Positions 1 to 8,411 of a stretch of 64,000 nucleotides of DNA are shown here, piece after piece. Made by a program: the position numbers and the translations under genes. Origin of the DNA: Chitinophaga sp. 180180018-3 (lineage in GTDB: Bacteria; Bacteroidota; Bacteroidia; Chitinophagales; Chitinophagaceae); NCBI RefSeq assembly GCF_037893185.1, contig NZ_CP140772.1:4960001-5024000 (forward strand), given 5' to 3'. Position 1 is the stretch's first letter. Every line of letters starts with the position of its first letter. Under the pieces are notes generated by a model, which was not told where the DNA came from, ran no database searches, and worked only from the letters and a program-made list of their open reading frames with translations.

Positions 1-40
1 CTTTGAATCCATACAAAAAGTGCTATTAAATAAAACTCCC

Positions 41-928
41 ATGATGAGAATAACCGTTTTAATCCTGGCCTTCTTTATTACATTTCCTTGTCTGAGCCAG
101 GTAAAAAGTGTACGCAACAAAGCTGGCATGCAGCTCAGGGTGGCAGAGGAAAACACCCAGCCGACGCTGCGGGTTGTTCTGCCAGGCCGGCCGGTCTCGG
201 ACCGCAGCATCGAGATCCTGTTTCCGGAGCACGTTACGGTACGACCACACGGGATGGCCGACGCCAATCAACTCTACCTCTTTCAGCCGGGGCGATACGG
301 CGAGCAGCCGCTATGGCGGCAGTCCGGACGATCATTAGAATATGAGAAAAACCTGCCAGGCAACGTTCACGTACTGGCACGAGCCACCCTCGAAGAAGAT
401 GGGGTACTCTTTCACTTCAAGCTTAAAAACCAGTCGAGGGTGACGTACGATCTGATCTGGGCGCCAATTGATCCACGGCTCACTTCGGAGTTCCACGATG
501 TTCGGTTGGAACGGACGTACGTTCATCATGCAGACGGCTTCGATCTGCTCGCTTCGGAAACGCCAACCCGCCTGACGATGCCGCTCGATCAATGGCTGCC
601 CGCCCGGTACCTCGCCTCGTTCACCTGGCCGATACCGGCGCAGCGTGTCGAACATCGGGGGGGTATCACGTATTATAACAAGTCGCGCGCAGTTGATGCG
701 CCTTTCATTGCCACACTTTCGCGGGACGGCCGGTGGGTGATTGCAAGTTTCACCCGTACTACCGGCAACGTGTGGAGCAATCCGGAGCTGACTTGTCAGC
801 ATGTGGATCCACAGGCAGCGTTGTCGCCGGGTGAAGAGGTGATATTGGAGACTAAGATCCTTGTTGTAGAGGGAACGCTTGAGGGGGTATTTAAGATGGC
901 TATGGAGCAACGGGGGCAACTACGATAA
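41..928 (+). CDS. Secreted protein of unknown function
   Basis: I do not recognise the family. The protein is about 295 residues from the ATG at 41; a GTG at 20 is possible, but the hydrophobic segment beginning MMRITVLILAFF fits a signal peptide starting at 41 or 44, with likely cleavage after the SQ at the end of that segment. The mature part looks beta-rich, with no cysteine cluster and no catalytic motif I can name. Repeated WxxP and aromatic positions suggest a carbohydrate-surface or DUF-type beta-sandwich fold, which is only an impression. The gene looks more GC-rich than its neighbours, so recent acquisition is possible. It converges with the small metal operon on the other strand, with almost no gap. 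Confidence 0.7.
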   Translation: MMRITVLILAFFITFPCLSQVKSVRNKAGMQLRVAEENTQPTLRVVLPGRPVSDRSIEILFPEHVTVRPHGMADANQLYLFQPGRYGEQPLWRQSGRSLEYEKNLPGNVHVLARATLEEDGVLFHFKLKNQSRVTYDLIWAPIDPRLTSEFHDVRLERTYVHHADGFDLLASETPTRLTMPLDQWLPARYLASFTWPIPAQRVEHRGGITYYNKSRAVDAPFIATLSRDGRWVIASFTRTTGNVWSNPELTCQHVDPQAALSPGEEVILETKILVVEGTLEGVFKMAMEQRGQLR

Positions 929-1147
929 CTATCCGCAATGGCAGGTACCCTGTTGCATAGGCGGACATTTTACAGTGCCGTAGCTACAATATACGCAACA
1001 ATCGCCGGCAAGGGGTTTCAGCCGCTCATGACAACTGGTACATTCATAAAAATACTGACATGCATCTGTAGGCATAGTTTCTTCCTTTTTGTAGCCGCAA
1101 TGCGGACATGTTATGACCGACTTTAGAATGATAGTTGTATTTGCCAT
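929..1147 (-). CDS. GDCCVxC-domain small cysteine-rich protein
   Basis: This 72-residue protein carries the signature GDCCVYCSYGT at about residues 48-58. The signature defines a family of small proteins found beside mercury and other metal-transport genes; some members use selenocysteine, whereas here the position is cysteine. Two further pairs, CPHC (14-17) and CTSC (36-39), could form a zinc ribbon. It is the last gene of a three-gene minus-strand operon, 12 bases after the MerTP fusion. A role in binding or handing over a thiophilic metal is inferred from the cysteines and the context; no catalytic activity is known to me for the family. Confidence 0.8.
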   Translation of the reverse strand: MANTTIILKSVITCPHCGYKKEETMPTDACQYFYECTSCHERLKPLAGDCCVYCSYGTVKCPPMQQGTCHCG

Positions 1148-1159
1148 GATAATATCTGT

Positions 1160-1756
1160 TTATTGGATGACCTTGTAACCAGTTTCCGCTTCCACCCTGG
1201 CGGCTAATTGCTGAATAGAAGTCTGGGTGCTGTCGAATTTTACTATTGTTATGCCTTTAGCATAGAAGGTTTGGGCCGCCTGAACACCTGGTGTTTGCAA
1301 AAGGGCATGGTTAACATGTCTTTCGCATGCTTCACAGCTCATACCCCGGATATGTAATGTTGCCTGTCTGCTGGATGACTGGTTGCCCGCAGCAACCGTT
1401 TGTTCAGGTGATTCAGGCCGGAAAAATGTATTGTAATATGGGAAGGCCGACAGCAGGAAGGATATAGCTGCAATAGTCCAAAGAACGGCTTTAGACTGCA
1501 TAAAACCTTTCTTTTCTTCACAACCACATTCATCTTTTCTTTGCGGTTTATATGCCTGATAGAAAGCCACCCCTAGAGTCAATACAGTTGCAGCAAGCAG
1601 GTAAGGCCGGAGCGGTGCGGCCCAGCTGAATGCTGACACGGCGCCTCCGGTTCCCCCTACTATTGCCAATACCGGCACTATACAGCAAAGGGAAGATGTA
1701 AGCGCCAACAACAAACCAGACCCTAAAAGAAGCCGGTTATTCTTTGTTTTACTCAT
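1160..1756 (-). CDS. merTP: MerTP fusion, mercuric ion transporter with HMA domain
   Basis: The 198-residue protein has a MerT-like membrane part with three hydrophobic segments (about 8-37, 48-66 and 90-108) and a C-terminal heavy-metal-associated domain (about 131-198). The first segment contains the vicinal cysteine pair SLCCIVP expected in MerT, a second pair CGC lies in the loop near residue 78, and the HMA domain has the metal-binding motif GMSCEAC. In related systems MerT takes Hg(II) across the inner membrane and MerP binds it; here both roles are fused, as is common in Bacteroidota. The start ATG overlaps the stop of the upstream arsR gene (ATGA), so the two are translationally coupled. 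No mercuric reductase gene is seen nearby. Confidence 0.88.
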   Translation of the reverse strand: MSKTKNNRLLLGSGLLLALTSSLCCIVPVLAIVGGTGGAVSAFSWAAPLRPYLLAATVLTLGVAFYQAYKPQRKDECGCEEKKGFMQSKAVLWTIAAISFLLSAFPYYNTFFRPESPEQTVAAGNQSSSRQATLHIRGMSCEACERHVNHALLQTPGVQAAQTFYAKGITIVKFDSTQTSIQQLAARVEAETGYKVIQ

Positions 1757-2133
1757 GCGGTTTCAATGTTTAGATTTAACCGGTTGATGATCTTAAAAAA
1801 TGGCCGGAGCAGTTTCAGGTGCTCAGGTACGATGGAATAAAAAATGGTCTGCCCTACTTTCCGGGAGGTGACTATATTACCATCTTTCATTTTACGCAGA
1901 TGTTGGGATATTGCCGGGATACTCATATTAAGAATATCGCTGAGATCACAGGGACACAGTTCCTTTTCTTCTTCCAAAAGATAAAGGATCTTCAACCGTG
2001 CTTCATTACCCGCGAGTGACAGAATGCCCGATAGCTGATCAAAAGATTTCCCGTTGGCCTTGATTTTTTCACGACAATCATTGATCTGCACAGGGTTTGC
2101 CTGTTCCCTTATGCAGGTATTTTTTGATTCCAT
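1753..2133 (-). CDS. ArsR/SmtB-family metal-sensing repressor
   Basis: At 126 residues this is a winged-helix repressor. The core LARKI-like region is seen as GNEARLKILYLLEEEKELCPCDLSDIL, followed by the recognition helix in IPAISQHLRKMK and a wing around VGQTIFYSIV. The CPCDL motif in the third helix matches the metal-binding site of ArsR/SmtB sensors, and further cysteines lie near the N terminus (residues 7 and 20). It heads the operon arsR-merTP-GDCCVxC and presumably represses it until a thiophilic metal binds. A palindrome at 2171-2190 in its promoter is the likely operator. The metal could be mercury given the neighbours, but the sequence does not prove it. Confidence 0.88.
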   Translation of the reverse strand: MESKNTCIREQANPVQINDCREKIKANGKSFDQLSGILSLAGNEARLKILYLLEEEKELCPCDLSDILNMSIPAISQHLRKMKDGNIVTSRKVGQTIFYSIVPEHLKLLRPFFKIINRLNLNIETA

Positions 2134-2149
2134 AGTCGTTAGCTTTGCC

Positions 2150-2190
2150 CAAAGGTAGGATTATTTTATTATTTAAGCAAATGCTTAAAT
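2150..2190 (-). promoter_or_regulatory. Promoter and ArsR operator of the mer-like operon
   Basis: Read on the minus strand, TACCTTTG (2150-2157) is an exact match to the Bacteroidota -7 element TAnnTTTG. A TTTG at 2178-2181 stands 20 bases upstream, as expected for the -33 element. The -33 element lies inside the inverted repeat ATTTAAGC-AAAT-GCTTAAAT at 2171-2190 (8-bp perfect arms), the size and symmetry expected of an ArsR operator. Repressor binding there would block sigma contact. The predicted transcript would start about a dozen bases before the arsR ATG. Confidence 0.7.
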
Positions 2191-2231
2191 ACGATAAACA
2201 AAATAATAGAGCTTCTTAGTCTGTTTATCTT

Positions 2232-2351
2232 GTTAAACAGACACCCTACAAAGAAGAAAGCATTTTCCCCCAGCTGGATTATGGTGATGGAAAATACAAA
2301 CTGGAATTGAAAGAGGCAACACTAAATGACTATAAACCATACGCTCTATAA
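2232..2351 (+). pseudogene. Possible 3' end of a deleted gene
   Basis: The plus-strand frame ending at TAA 2349-2351 reads through about 39 open codons with a natural composition (it includes SIFPQLDYGDGKY and ends NDYKPYAL). It has no ATG and is closed upstream by a stop near 2215. It could be the surviving C terminus of a gene removed by rearrangement. I do not recognise the family, and chance cannot be excluded at this length. Confidence 0.3.
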
Positions 2352-2363
2352 TCATTTAGTGTT
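2318..2363. repeat. Perfect 12-bp inverted repeat
   Basis: AACACTAAATGA at 2318-2329 is the exact reverse complement of TCATTTAGTGTT at 2352-2363, with a 22-base loop. It sits between the mer-like operon and the tail-spike-like gene and overlaps the stop of the possible gene remnant. It lacks a clear T-run on either side, so it could be a weak terminator or a leftover of a mobile element end. Confidence 0.5.
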
Positions 2364-2406
2364 ACAACAACAGGATAATACCCTGATATTATTCCCACCG
2401 GTCAGG

Positions 2407-4311
2407 CTATAGTATGGCCGTCCAGTAAAGTATTATACTGCCCCCATTTGCAGGAGAAGTACCAAAGGTGACATTTATATTATTACTGTCAGAAGTGATA
2501 AAAAAGGGCGCCGATGCTGCTGACGAGCCTGCATTTACAGTTACAGTTCCTGGAGTAGCACCGAATCCATGGCTAAATGAAAAAGCGGCAGTACTTCCTG
2601 TGCCCAGGCCATCATACCTTCCATTCCTTATGTATTTATTGGTATTGGGATGTAAATCTATAAAGGATATTCCACCGGTTTCACATCCAAATGAATCAAT
2701 CAGAAAATAATCTCCTGTCACACCGCCATCTCCAGGCTCTATACATAAGTACTGACTGAAAGCAGTGATTTCAGGCATTACCACCAATACCCAGTCTCCT
2801 GTTATATTAACCTGCGCAATTGAGTCAACATTATAATTTCCAGAGCCGGTAAATCCACCTGCACCAACTTTGACAGACTTTAATCCAACATTAGTAGCTG
2901 GTATTTTTACAATAAACCAGGGATTGATTTTTTGACCAACAAGTTTAGAAGGTATCGAAAAGCCAATACCACCGGAATACTGATCATTCGTTGTTTTAGT
3001 GAACCTGAGGCTGCTGTTCCGAAGAAAAGTATCATTACTGGTAGTTATCAGATGTGCACCACCATAGAAGTCGAAGCTGATTTCCTTCAATGTATACGGA
3101 ATCGGAAGGTTACCAAGATTTACTCCAGGATTCCCCACTTCAACTTTACTGCTCGCTGCTTCAAATTTCGGAAGGTTCACTGCTGTAGCGCCAGATAAAG
3201 AATTGATGAAGAAATTACCATTGGGAAACCTGCAACCGATAAAAGTAGCATTGAGCACAGGAGGGTTCATCAGAAACCGGCAACCGATAAAAGTTGTTTT
3301 TGACTGAATCAGCAGCGGACAGTTGATCAACACACCATTAAACACGCCCGTACCACTCAATGTGAGCTGATTCCATGTTGGCTGTCCATGGGCCTCCAGG
3401 TATCCGCCATTTATTGCATAGCCATCACTTAATATTACCAGTGCATCTGTGTTGTGAACATTTTCAATATGAAGGGAATTAATGGTAATTCCAAAAGAAT
3501 CAATGAACGCCCCTTTCCCGTTCCAGGTGTAACCATCATTCGTATCTATAGATTCAATCTGAAGATTATTAATCAGGATATTATTAGCTCCGCTGCCGTG
3601 AGGAGCTAAAGTCCTTAGCTCAACGGCGTAGATATCGGATTGGCCACAATGTTTTGCAAAAATGGATCCAAGGCAATTCGAATAACTCAATTCCCCAATA
3701 TATATAGCCTGTTTCAATTTTATACAGGTTATAACGCAGGCGGAGCTATTGAAATTATGAATTGCCTGTGAAGTATTGCCAATCATTAAGCCTTTCGTTA
3801 AAGTAGTGCTTTCAGATTTCACATTTCCATCATCATCCATTAATGTCAGTTTGCCATGAAAGACCTGCCCACCATCGAAAAAAAGTTTGATCAGGAAGTC
3901 GTTGAAATGGCCTTTTATAACTGCGTCTTCAAAAATATATTCTTTAGCTGCCGGGAAATTCAGACTGGATTTAATTAAGTAGCTTCCGGCCGGGAATACA
4001 ACTACATCAGCAGCAGCAATAGCCTTTTGTATAAGGGTGGTATCATCATTCGCCCCGTCTCCTTTGGCGCCAAACCACCTTACATCTACCTTATAGTTTT
4101 CAGGATTATTGGAAATTATTCGCTTCCATCTTCCGGGATTACCCGTAGTCCCTACAATAGTTCCTCCATTGGGTGCCTCAGTGGCATTTTGATCCCAATA
4201 AAAAGTACCACCACCTCCATCTCCGGACGCATAGTATCCGGATACATGGCAATACTCCCCGGACGCGCTCCCCGCTGTAAGAGCCAAATTTAATACTGTG
4301 TCAACAAACAT
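2407..4311 (-). CDS. Tail-spike-like right-handed beta-helix protein
   Basis: The 634-residue protein has no signal peptide. After an N-terminal segment of about 75 residues comes VRWFGAKGDGANDDT (78-92), the entry motif of the pectate-lyase-3 / phage tail-spike beta-helix fold, then PAGSYLI and a long run of N- and I-rich strands typical of a beta-solenoid up to about residue 380. A beta-sandwich-like middle region follows. The last 65 residues (SFSHGFGATPGTVTV ... GGSIILYWTAIL) resemble C-terminal trimerisation modules of phage tail fibres. In phages such proteins bind or cleave polysaccharide. No phage genes flank it here, so it may be a cargo gene, part of a contractile-injection or surface system encoded elsewhere, or a secreted polysaccharide lyase-like enzyme. 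No catalytic residues can be assigned. Confidence 0.6.
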   Translation of the reverse strand: MFVDTVLNLALTAGSASGEYCHVSGYYASGDGGGGTFYWDQNATEAPNGGTIVGTTGNPGRWKRIISNNPENYKVDVRWFGAKGDGANDDTTLIQKAIAAADVVVFPAGSYLIKSSLNFPAAKEYIFEDAVIKGHFNDFLIKLFFDGGQVFHGKLTLMDDDGNVKSESTTLTKGLMIGNTSQAIHNFNSSACVITCIKLKQAIYIGELSYSNCLGSIFAKHCGQSDIYAVELRTLAPHGSGANNILINNLQIESIDTNDGYTWNGKGAFIDSFGITINSLHIENVHNTDALVILSDGYAINGGYLEAHGQPTWNQLTLSGTGVFNGVLINCPLLIQSKTTFIGCRFLMNPPVLNATFIGCRFPNGNFFINSLSGATAVNLPKFEAASSKVEVGNPGVNLGNLPIPYTLKEISFDFYGGAHLITTSNDTFLRNSSLRFTKTTNDQYSGGIGFSIPSKLVGQKINPWFIVKIPATNVGLKSVKVGAGGFTGSGNYNVDSIAQVNITGDWVLVVMPEITAFSQYLCIEPGDGGVTGDYFLIDSFGCETGGISFIDLHPNTNKYIRNGRYDGLGTGSTAAFSFSHGFGATPGTVTVNAGSSAASAPFFITSDSNNINVTFGTSPANGGSIILYWTAIL

Positions 4312-4516
4312 AATTATACAATTTAAGGTTTTAAATGGAGTTAAAATTAATCAGTTAATACGCATTGAATACGCGTATCGACCGGCTGTTTTATTTATTG
4401 ATGAGCATATGCTAATGATGTTGCTTTGTTAAGGGATTTTCGCCATATTCTTATCAGGAAAAATAAATGCTGTTCACTGTACGAATAATTTCGTAGATTG
4501 AATTTAAAATACAACC

Positions 4517-5737
4517 GTGAAGCATATACTGACTGCATTTTTTCTTCTATGGGGATTGGATACGGCTGCGCAGTTTGAACAACCGGAAACGTTTACAATC
4601 GACTCAAAATATTTTAATGACAAAAGGGAAATCAAAGTGTTTCTACCCAGAAATTATCAGTCTTCCCCCAGCAGAACTTATAAAGTCCTTTATTTATTCG
4701 ATGCCCAGAACAGTACCTATGTAGATTACCTGGTGGCTACCAGTAATTACCTGTCTTCTCTTTCCAGCACATTTGTATCCCCGTATATATTGGTAGGGAT
4801 AAAGGCCCGCAACCGGCAATTTGAATTTTTACCCCCGAATAAAACAGATCAACCCTACCAGGATTATTCTCCGAAGGTAAAGCTGGGTGGTGCAGACACA
4901 CTGGTGGCACACCTGAGAAACGAAGTACTGCCGGAAATCAATAAACGATATAGAACCAATCATTATAATATTGCCATAGGACATTCGCTGGGCGCCACGT
5001 TTTCTATTTACAGCCTGCTGCATGCACCAGACATATTCAACGCTGTTATTGCTATAAGTCCTAATTTATATTATGACCACGAGCAAATTTTACATCAAAT
5101 GATGGATCCAAAAAATCGCAGCCAGTTTCAGCAAAAGTTCCTGTATATAGCTTATGGCGATGCAGGAAAACTGGAAAGCCGTTTTTATCCGGCCACCAGG
5201 CAGCTGCAATTATTTTTACAGCAACACCCGCTGCCAGGATGCCATTGTGAAATAACTTTTCTGCCCGGAAATGATCATTCTGAAACACCCCTGGCAGGCA
5301 TTCACCGGGGATTGATCGCATTAAACAGGCAGCTGATTGCGGATGAAAATGCAGACGGATTCTACTCAAAAAAAGATCCACAATTTGTAGAAAATTTGAG
5401 TACTTATTATGCCCGTCAGGCTACAAAAATGGGATTAAAACTTCCCACAGCAGAAGATGTTAACCATATTGCCTACAACCTCTATTATTCACAAAAGAAG
5501 GAAGAAGCGGTAAAAGTGGCCTCCTGGGCAGTAACACTTTATCCGGAAGACGTAAATTTATATGATAGCCTGGGTGAATTATTACAGAATGACGGGAAAA
5601 TGGAAGATGCCAGCGCTGCTTACCAGAAGGGCCTCAATATCGTAGAACAACAAAAAAGCCTGGTGGATAGTTCCACTTATCACTCCCTGAAAAATGGTTT
5701 GGAGAAAAGGATAAGGCAGCTGGCACAAATTCAATGA
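4517..5737 (+). CDS. Secreted Fes/esterase-D-like hydrolase with TPR-like tail
   Basis: The 406-residue protein starts at a GTG and has a short signal peptide ending near AAQ (residue 19). The alpha/beta-hydrolase domain (about 24-270) matches the enterochelin-esterase / esterase D type: strand VLYLFDAQN, oxyanion region, nucleophile elbow GHSLG with Ser157, and a likely catalytic His254 in GNDHSE; Asp215 or Glu220 could be the acid. The last 95 residues have helical TPR-like repeats (YYSQKKEEAVKVA, GELLQNDGKMEDASAAYQKGL). Such enzymes act on periplasmic or extracellular esters; the true substrate is unknown. A -7-like element TAATTTCG at 4486-4493 lies just upstream. It converges with the metallo-beta-lactamase-like gene, leaving one base between them. 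Confidence 0.82.
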   Translation: MKHILTAFFLLWGLDTAAQFEQPETFTIDSKYFNDKREIKVFLPRNYQSSPSRTYKVLYLFDAQNSTYVDYLVATSNYLSSLSSTFVSPYILVGIKARNRQFEFLPPNKTDQPYQDYSPKVKLGGADTLVAHLRNEVLPEINKRYRTNHYNIAIGHSLGATFSIYSLLHAPDIFNAVIAISPNLYYDHEQILHQMMDPKNRSQFQQKFLYIAYGDAGKLESRFYPATRQLQLFLQQHPLPGCHCEITFLPGNDHSETPLAGIHRGLIALNRQLIADENADGFYSKKDPQFVENLSTYYARQATKMGLKLPTAEDVNHIAYNLYYSQKKEEAVKVASWAVTLYPEDVNLYDSLGELLQNDGKMEDASAAYQKGLNIVEQQKSLVDSSTYHSLKNGLEKRIRQLAQIQ

Positions 5738-5738
5738 A

Positions 5739-6611
5739 TCACTTCATCTTCTCCTCATATTCCTTTCTTGCCCGTTGCAATGTCTTCTCATACGCTTCCC
5801 TATTTGTAAACAACTCCGGGTTATAAGGCGTTTTTTCCTCACGTATCCCATGCAAACCAAACTGGCTCGCATGTGCAGCCACCCAAATGTCAAATTGAAT
5901 TTTAGGCATGGTATCCAGCGTGTACTTGTAATCAGCAGCGATTTGCGGGTAGGCGGTTACCTCTGAGAATTTTTTCTCTGTCACAATCGTAGGAATATTT
6001 GCCAGCAGTACTTTATAGGTTTTGCTACCATCTTTCACATCCATTAAAAAACTACAGGAACCTTTCGTATGACCGGGATGGTGAAGTACGAGCAGTTTAG
6101 TATCTCCCAGACTAACCACATCTTTATCGTGCAGTAATCTGTCGATTTTAACAGGCTTGAAAGAACTGAACTCCCCTCCCAGCGCGTAGTCGGTTCTACC
6201 GCCCGACCTTATTACCGGCTCGTCTGCAGCGTCTGCCATGAATCTGGCCCCGGTCATTTCCCGGATAGCTGCCATGGCTCCTACGTGATCAAAATGGGCC
6301 TGGTTGGTGAGCAGAATTTTGATATCACTGAATTTGAAGCCGAGTGCTTCCACATTCTTTTTAATAACGGCTGCGGAAGAAGCAAGGCCGGTATTGATAA
6401 GAATATGCCCTGAAGGTGTAGTAATCAGGTAACTGGCAAGATCGTAGGTGCCTACGTAGTACAGATTGCCCACGATACGGAAAGGCTGATATTCCCTGGT
6501 CCAATCCTGGCTGTGATTGGCAGGTTCTACGACTTTCTGTGCGTGAACATGATAGCACATGCAGCAGCACAGGGCTACAGGTAGTATTTTTTTGAAGATA
6601 TGTGAAGGCAT
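5739..6611 (-). CDS. Subclass B3-like metallo-beta-lactamase-fold hydrolase (Gln116 type)
   Basis: The 290-residue protein has a signal peptide ending at HAQ (residue 25). The zinc motif reads QAHFDH: Gln104, His106, Asp108, His109. With His181 in HHPGHTKGS and His247 in AAHASQF, this gives the B3 ligand set with Gln in place of the first His (standard numbering Gln116, His118, Asp120, His121, His196, His263). The same replacement is known in GOB-type B3 enzymes, which hydrolyse carbapenems using mainly the second zinc site. Environmental Bacteroidota commonly carry B3 homologues on the chromosome. Beta-lactam hydrolysis is likely but not proven from sequence. It lies 83 bases downstream of the S41 peptidase gene on the same strand; no regulator is adjacent. 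Confidence 0.85.
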   Translation of the reverse strand: MPSHIFKKILPVALCCCMCYHVHAQKVVEPANHSQDWTREYQPFRIVGNLYYVGTYDLASYLITTPSGHILINTGLASSAAVIKKNVEALGFKFSDIKILLTNQAHFDHVGAMAAIREMTGARFMADAADEPVIRSGGRTDYALGGEFSSFKPVKIDRLLHDKDVVSLGDTKLLVLHHPGHTKGSCSFLMDVKDGSKTYKVLLANIPTIVTEKKFSEVTAYPQIAADYKYTLDTMPKIQFDIWVAAHASQFGLHGIREEKTPYNPELFTNREAYEKTLQRARKEYEEKMK

Positions 6612-6694
6612 AAATGATTTCCGGATTGAGTGATAAATGATTGTTCTGCAAATTAATGATTAAATATTTGAAGAACAATTGTTCACCATTGCAC

Positions 6695-8152
6695 CTACCG
6701 ATGATGGCCCGCTATGCTGATCAACCCCAAAACATATTCAAGAACATTATCTTCGGTTCCGGGTTTTACCGCCACCGGGTAATCTGGTTGTACTCCTTTA
6801 CTTTCGGTGTTGCCATTTGGCCGTACCATATAAGCTTTGGGATAGGAACATATAAATTGTGTATGCGGAAGTTTAAAGTCATGTTCGGCTGCGTATAACG
6901 TGGGGCAGTCGGCCGTAGGTTCACCCACCACTTTACCAAATCCATAGTCCTGGACCAGTGCCGGGGTTACCGCAGCGTTCGAGTAACTATACCGATTCAC
7001 GAGCAGATATGCATTTCCTGTGAAGCGAAATGAATCAGTTCGCGGCGGGAAACTGGGAATTGGTGTATCAAATACTTCACCATCGTTGTGAGACAGGATA
7101 GCCTCCTTAATGTCTTTCAACGTCGAATCATTGACACCTTTCCAAAATGCTTTGGTAAGTGCGCTGGTTCGGACGCTGAAACGGGAACAAAACCAGAATG
7201 GTTTATTGGCAAAATAGGCAATCATCGGGTCACTGAACGAATCGTCGCCGCCAGGATTACCGCGGAGGTCTATAACGACATTCTTTAACTTACGGTGACG
7301 TATATCCGCAAAAACTGAATCAAGAAAATGAATGAATTCTCCTTTTTCGAAGGTTTTGTGATCGGAAGTACTTTGCCCCTCCATATTCAAAAAAATGCCT
7401 GGACGGAAATACGCAGTCTGTTCATCTATCACGCGGTAAGCACGATCGAACTGTAACACTTCATTAATTCCCTTATTAACCTTATCAAATTCAGTGCAGA
7501 GAACAGGCATTACTGTTATTCTCTTTGATACCTTTGAATCCGGAGATTTTATAAGCAGGCGATAAGCGGGAAAACTACCGAACACTTCCCAGTATTTTTT
7601 TGAAAAGCTGTTCATGTCAATGATTGTGCTTTTAAAATAATTGCTTTCACCCGCTACTACCGCGTACAATTCTTTCAAACAATAGAGAGCAGGCTTTCCA
7701 TTGATAGCGAGAATTTCATCTCCTTCTTTTACATTGGGAGCATTTGTATAGTTATGGCGTATAAACAATCTGTTATTATCAATACGGATACCAAACGGAA
7801 ACAGTGTGCCGCCACCAGCTTTGTATGCTTCATAAACGTCGGGGGTACCTCCCTGCAAGGAAAGATGGCCCAAACGTGCCAGCGCAGCAAATCGCTGCAG
7901 CAGGTTATAGGCTTCGAGCTTTCCGAGTGAATCTTTCCTGGCGGCGAGCTTTTGTTTTAGCTGTCTGTATTCCCCGTCATAGGTCGATTTTGATGTAAAA
8001 GCGAACAGGTTATAAGTAGAGATCTTTAATGTTTTATAAAGATAGTCCAGGTCTTCCGCTACGTCTTTCGCTGAAAATTTTTGAATGACAGGATCTGCCT
8101 GGATGTTTGTATGCAGAATCAATAATAGCACAAGAGCAGTCAGCTTATTCAT
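6695..8152 (-). CDS. S41 family peptidase (C-terminal processing protease-like)
   Basis: The 485-residue protein has a short N-terminal signal (about 1-19, ending QADP). An N-terminal helical region is followed by a PDZ-like segment (KEGDEILAINGKPA, about 140-155) and the S41 core with VVIDLRGNPGGDDS (about 293-306) and YLLVNRYSYSNAAVTPALVQDYGFGKVVGEPT (about 386-417), where the serine of SYSNAA aligns with the catalytic serine region. It is likely a secreted or periplasmic serine peptidase, as in many Bacteroidota proteins of this type whose substrates are unknown. It precedes the metallo-beta-lactamase-like gene on the same strand. Confidence 0.85.
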   Translation of the reverse strand: MNKLTALVLLLILHTNIQADPVIQKFSAKDVAEDLDYLYKTLKISTYNLFAFTSKSTYDGEYRQLKQKLAARKDSLGKLEAYNLLQRFAALARLGHLSLQGGTPDVYEAYKAGGGTLFPFGIRIDNNRLFIRHNYTNAPNVKEGDEILAINGKPALYCLKELYAVVAGESNYFKSTIIDMNSFSKKYWEVFGSFPAYRLLIKSPDSKVSKRITVMPVLCTEFDKVNKGINEVLQFDRAYRVIDEQTAYFRPGIFLNMEGQSTSDHKTFEKGEFIHFLDSVFADIRHRKLKNVVIDLRGNPGGDDSFSDPMIAYFANKPFWFCSRFSVRTSALTKAFWKGVNDSTLKDIKEAILSHNDGEVFDTPIPSFPPRTDSFRFTGNAYLLVNRYSYSNAAVTPALVQDYGFGKVVGEPTADCPTLYAAEHDFKLPHTQFICSYPKAYMVRPNGNTESKGVQPDYPVAVKPGTEDNVLEYVLGLISIAGHHR

Positions 8153-8296
8153 GGCGAGAGATTTGAAAGTTGAAGCTAATCTAGCACTTTTAACTTTTCC
8201 AACAATTTGTTAAAACGGACCTCATAAATTTTACACCCTTTTTCACTGATGACCTGTGTAGAATAAATATTTACCATCGGAACCCGACTAAAAAGA

Positions 8297-8321
8297 AACC
8301 CCCGCGCCAGGCGCGGGGGTT
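8297..8321 (-). terminator. Strong intrinsic terminator beside a tRNA-3'-like relic
   Basis: AACCCCCGCGCC and GGCGCGGGGGTT form a perfect 12-bp GC-rich stem. Read on the minus strand it is followed by TCTTTTTAG, so it should terminate transcription of the LamG lipoprotein gene. Next to it, TTGAAA, a 7-8 base spacer and GTGATCCC (8333-8340) repeat the arrangement found at 22331-22380, where a tRNA 3' end relic lies beside its terminator. Confidence 0.75.
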
Positions 8322-8411
8322 GAAAGTTATCTGTGATCCCTCGCTTCTGCGGGGCGAATGTTCTATCACATCATCTTCTGTCGATATGCCGGTCTTCACG
8401 AATCGTTACGG

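Noticed and set aside
335..919. 194-codon minus-strand frame over the first gene
   Set aside because: It lies entirely opposite the secreted-protein gene, has an unnatural Arg- and Pro-rich composition and no recognisable motif; the plus-strand frame has a signal peptide.
8333..8340. Treating GTGATCCC as a complete attachment site
   Set aside because: Only eight bases match the tRNA end; the neighbouring TTGAAA and hairpin make it suggestive, but alone it is too short.
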